A DNA stretch of 5,112 bases from Trichodesmium sp. MAG_R04 (GTDB lineage Bacteria > Cyanobacteriota > Cyanobacteriia > Cyanobacteriales > Microcoleaceae), in NCBI GenBank assembly GCA_023356515.1, contig JAKQYG010000320.1, positions 1 to 5,112 of the forward strand, written 5' to 3'. This document shows positions 4,832-5,112 of the stretch, piece by piece. The position numbers were made by a program, and so were the translations under genes. Numbering within the stretch: position 1 is the stretch's first letter; each line of letters starts with the position of its first letter. The notes beneath the pieces were generated by a model. It was not told where the DNA came from and searched no databases. It worked only from the letters and a program-made list of their open reading frames with translations.

Positions 4832-5112
4832 TCAAATTAAATTGGGAAAAATTCCTTCTTGTTCTTGCTCTTGAAAGATATAATTAAAGTCAAATCGTAA
4901 AGCCTTAATATGGCGAGTAATAATGAAGCCGCATTTATTAACTTCCTTAGGAGTAAAAGCTTCTATGACTAGCTCATCTAATTTTTTAGGGGATATCTTA
5001 GGTATTTTTACATAGTAATTTCTTTTAGCAAAAAATACATCTTTATCTTTAGGTAAGATAATATCGTTAACTTGATGAGCATGCTGAATAGGTTTAATAT
5101 ATGTATTAATAA
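4832..5112 (-). CDS. Unrecognised protein, C-terminal fragment (5' end beyond window)
   Basis: On the minus strand the frame is open from the right edge (first full codon at 5110-5108) to TGA at 4834-4832, giving 92 residues. It begins INTYIKPIQHAHQVNDIILP and ends EQEQEGIFPNLI. The composition is protein-like: alternating hydrophobic and charged residues with no low-complexity run except EQEQEG, a normal-looking AT-rich codon use, and no stop for 92 codons while the other two frames on this strand are interrupted. It looks soluble; no transmembrane segment or known catalytic motif is visible in this part. I do not recognise the family. It shares the gshA strand but is separated from it by about 900 bp of mobile-element debris. 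It could be an intact gene's end or a fragment of a broken one. Confidence 0.6.
   Translation of the reverse strand, partial: INTYIKPIQHAHQVNDIILPKDKDVFFAKRNYYVKIPKISPKKLDELVIEAFTPKEVNKCGFIITRHIKALRFDFNYIFQEQEQEGIFPNLI

Noticed and set aside
1..5112. CRISPR arrays, tRNA or rRNA genes
   Set aside because: No regularly spaced direct repeats, no cloverleaf-like sequence with TTCGA/T-loop and acceptor pairing, and no rRNA-like stretches were found.

Overview
The window looks like chromosomal DNA from an AT-rich cyanobacterium, most likely a filamentous Nostocales lineage. The reasons are a GshA of the distinctive cyanobacterial type (GTG start, SKGLELEMYTG opening), a cyanobacterial-type TrmL, a bacterial/archaeal-type amylo-alpha-1,6-glucosidase, and several short repeats of kinds that litter Nostoc-like intergenic DNA. 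I found no perfect HIP1 octamer (GCGATCGC). Together with long decayed spacers and a rotted transposon gene, this would fit a lineage undergoing genome erosion, such as a plant or diatom symbiont. That last step is inference.

Layout. Positions 1-1781 (+) hold the 3' nine-tenths or so of a glycogen debranching enzyme gene whose true start lies left of the window. Positions 1782-2139 are a convergent spacer with a weak hairpin and a degenerate palindromic repeat. Positions 2140-2601 (-) are trmL, a tRNA wobble-base 2'-O-methyltransferase. Positions 2779-3930 (-) are gshA, the first enzyme of glutathione synthesis. Perfect 27-bp copies of one dispersed repeat, in opposite orientation, sit on either side of gshA (2663-2689 and 3978-4004). 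Positions 4005-4831 look empty but are mostly a decayed tnpB (IS200/IS605 family), recognisable at about 4086-4675 only when short segments from all three forward frames are joined. It appears to have been hit by two smaller elements, a GC-rich hairpin repeat (about 4190-4240) and a MITE-like inverted-repeat element (about 4412-4516). Positions 4832-5112 (-) are the C-terminal 92 codons of an unrecognised protein that enters from the right edge.

The three recognised genes are ordinary housekeeping functions (glycogen breakdown, tRNA modification, glutathione synthesis) with no evident shared pathway. gshA and trmL share a strand, but the 177-bp gap between them holds a repeat-derived hairpin followed by a T-rich run in the transcribed direction, so co-transcription is uncertain. 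I see no evidence of an unknown multi-gene system. The most interesting content is the nested, decayed mobile-element DNA and the inverted repeats bracketing gshA.
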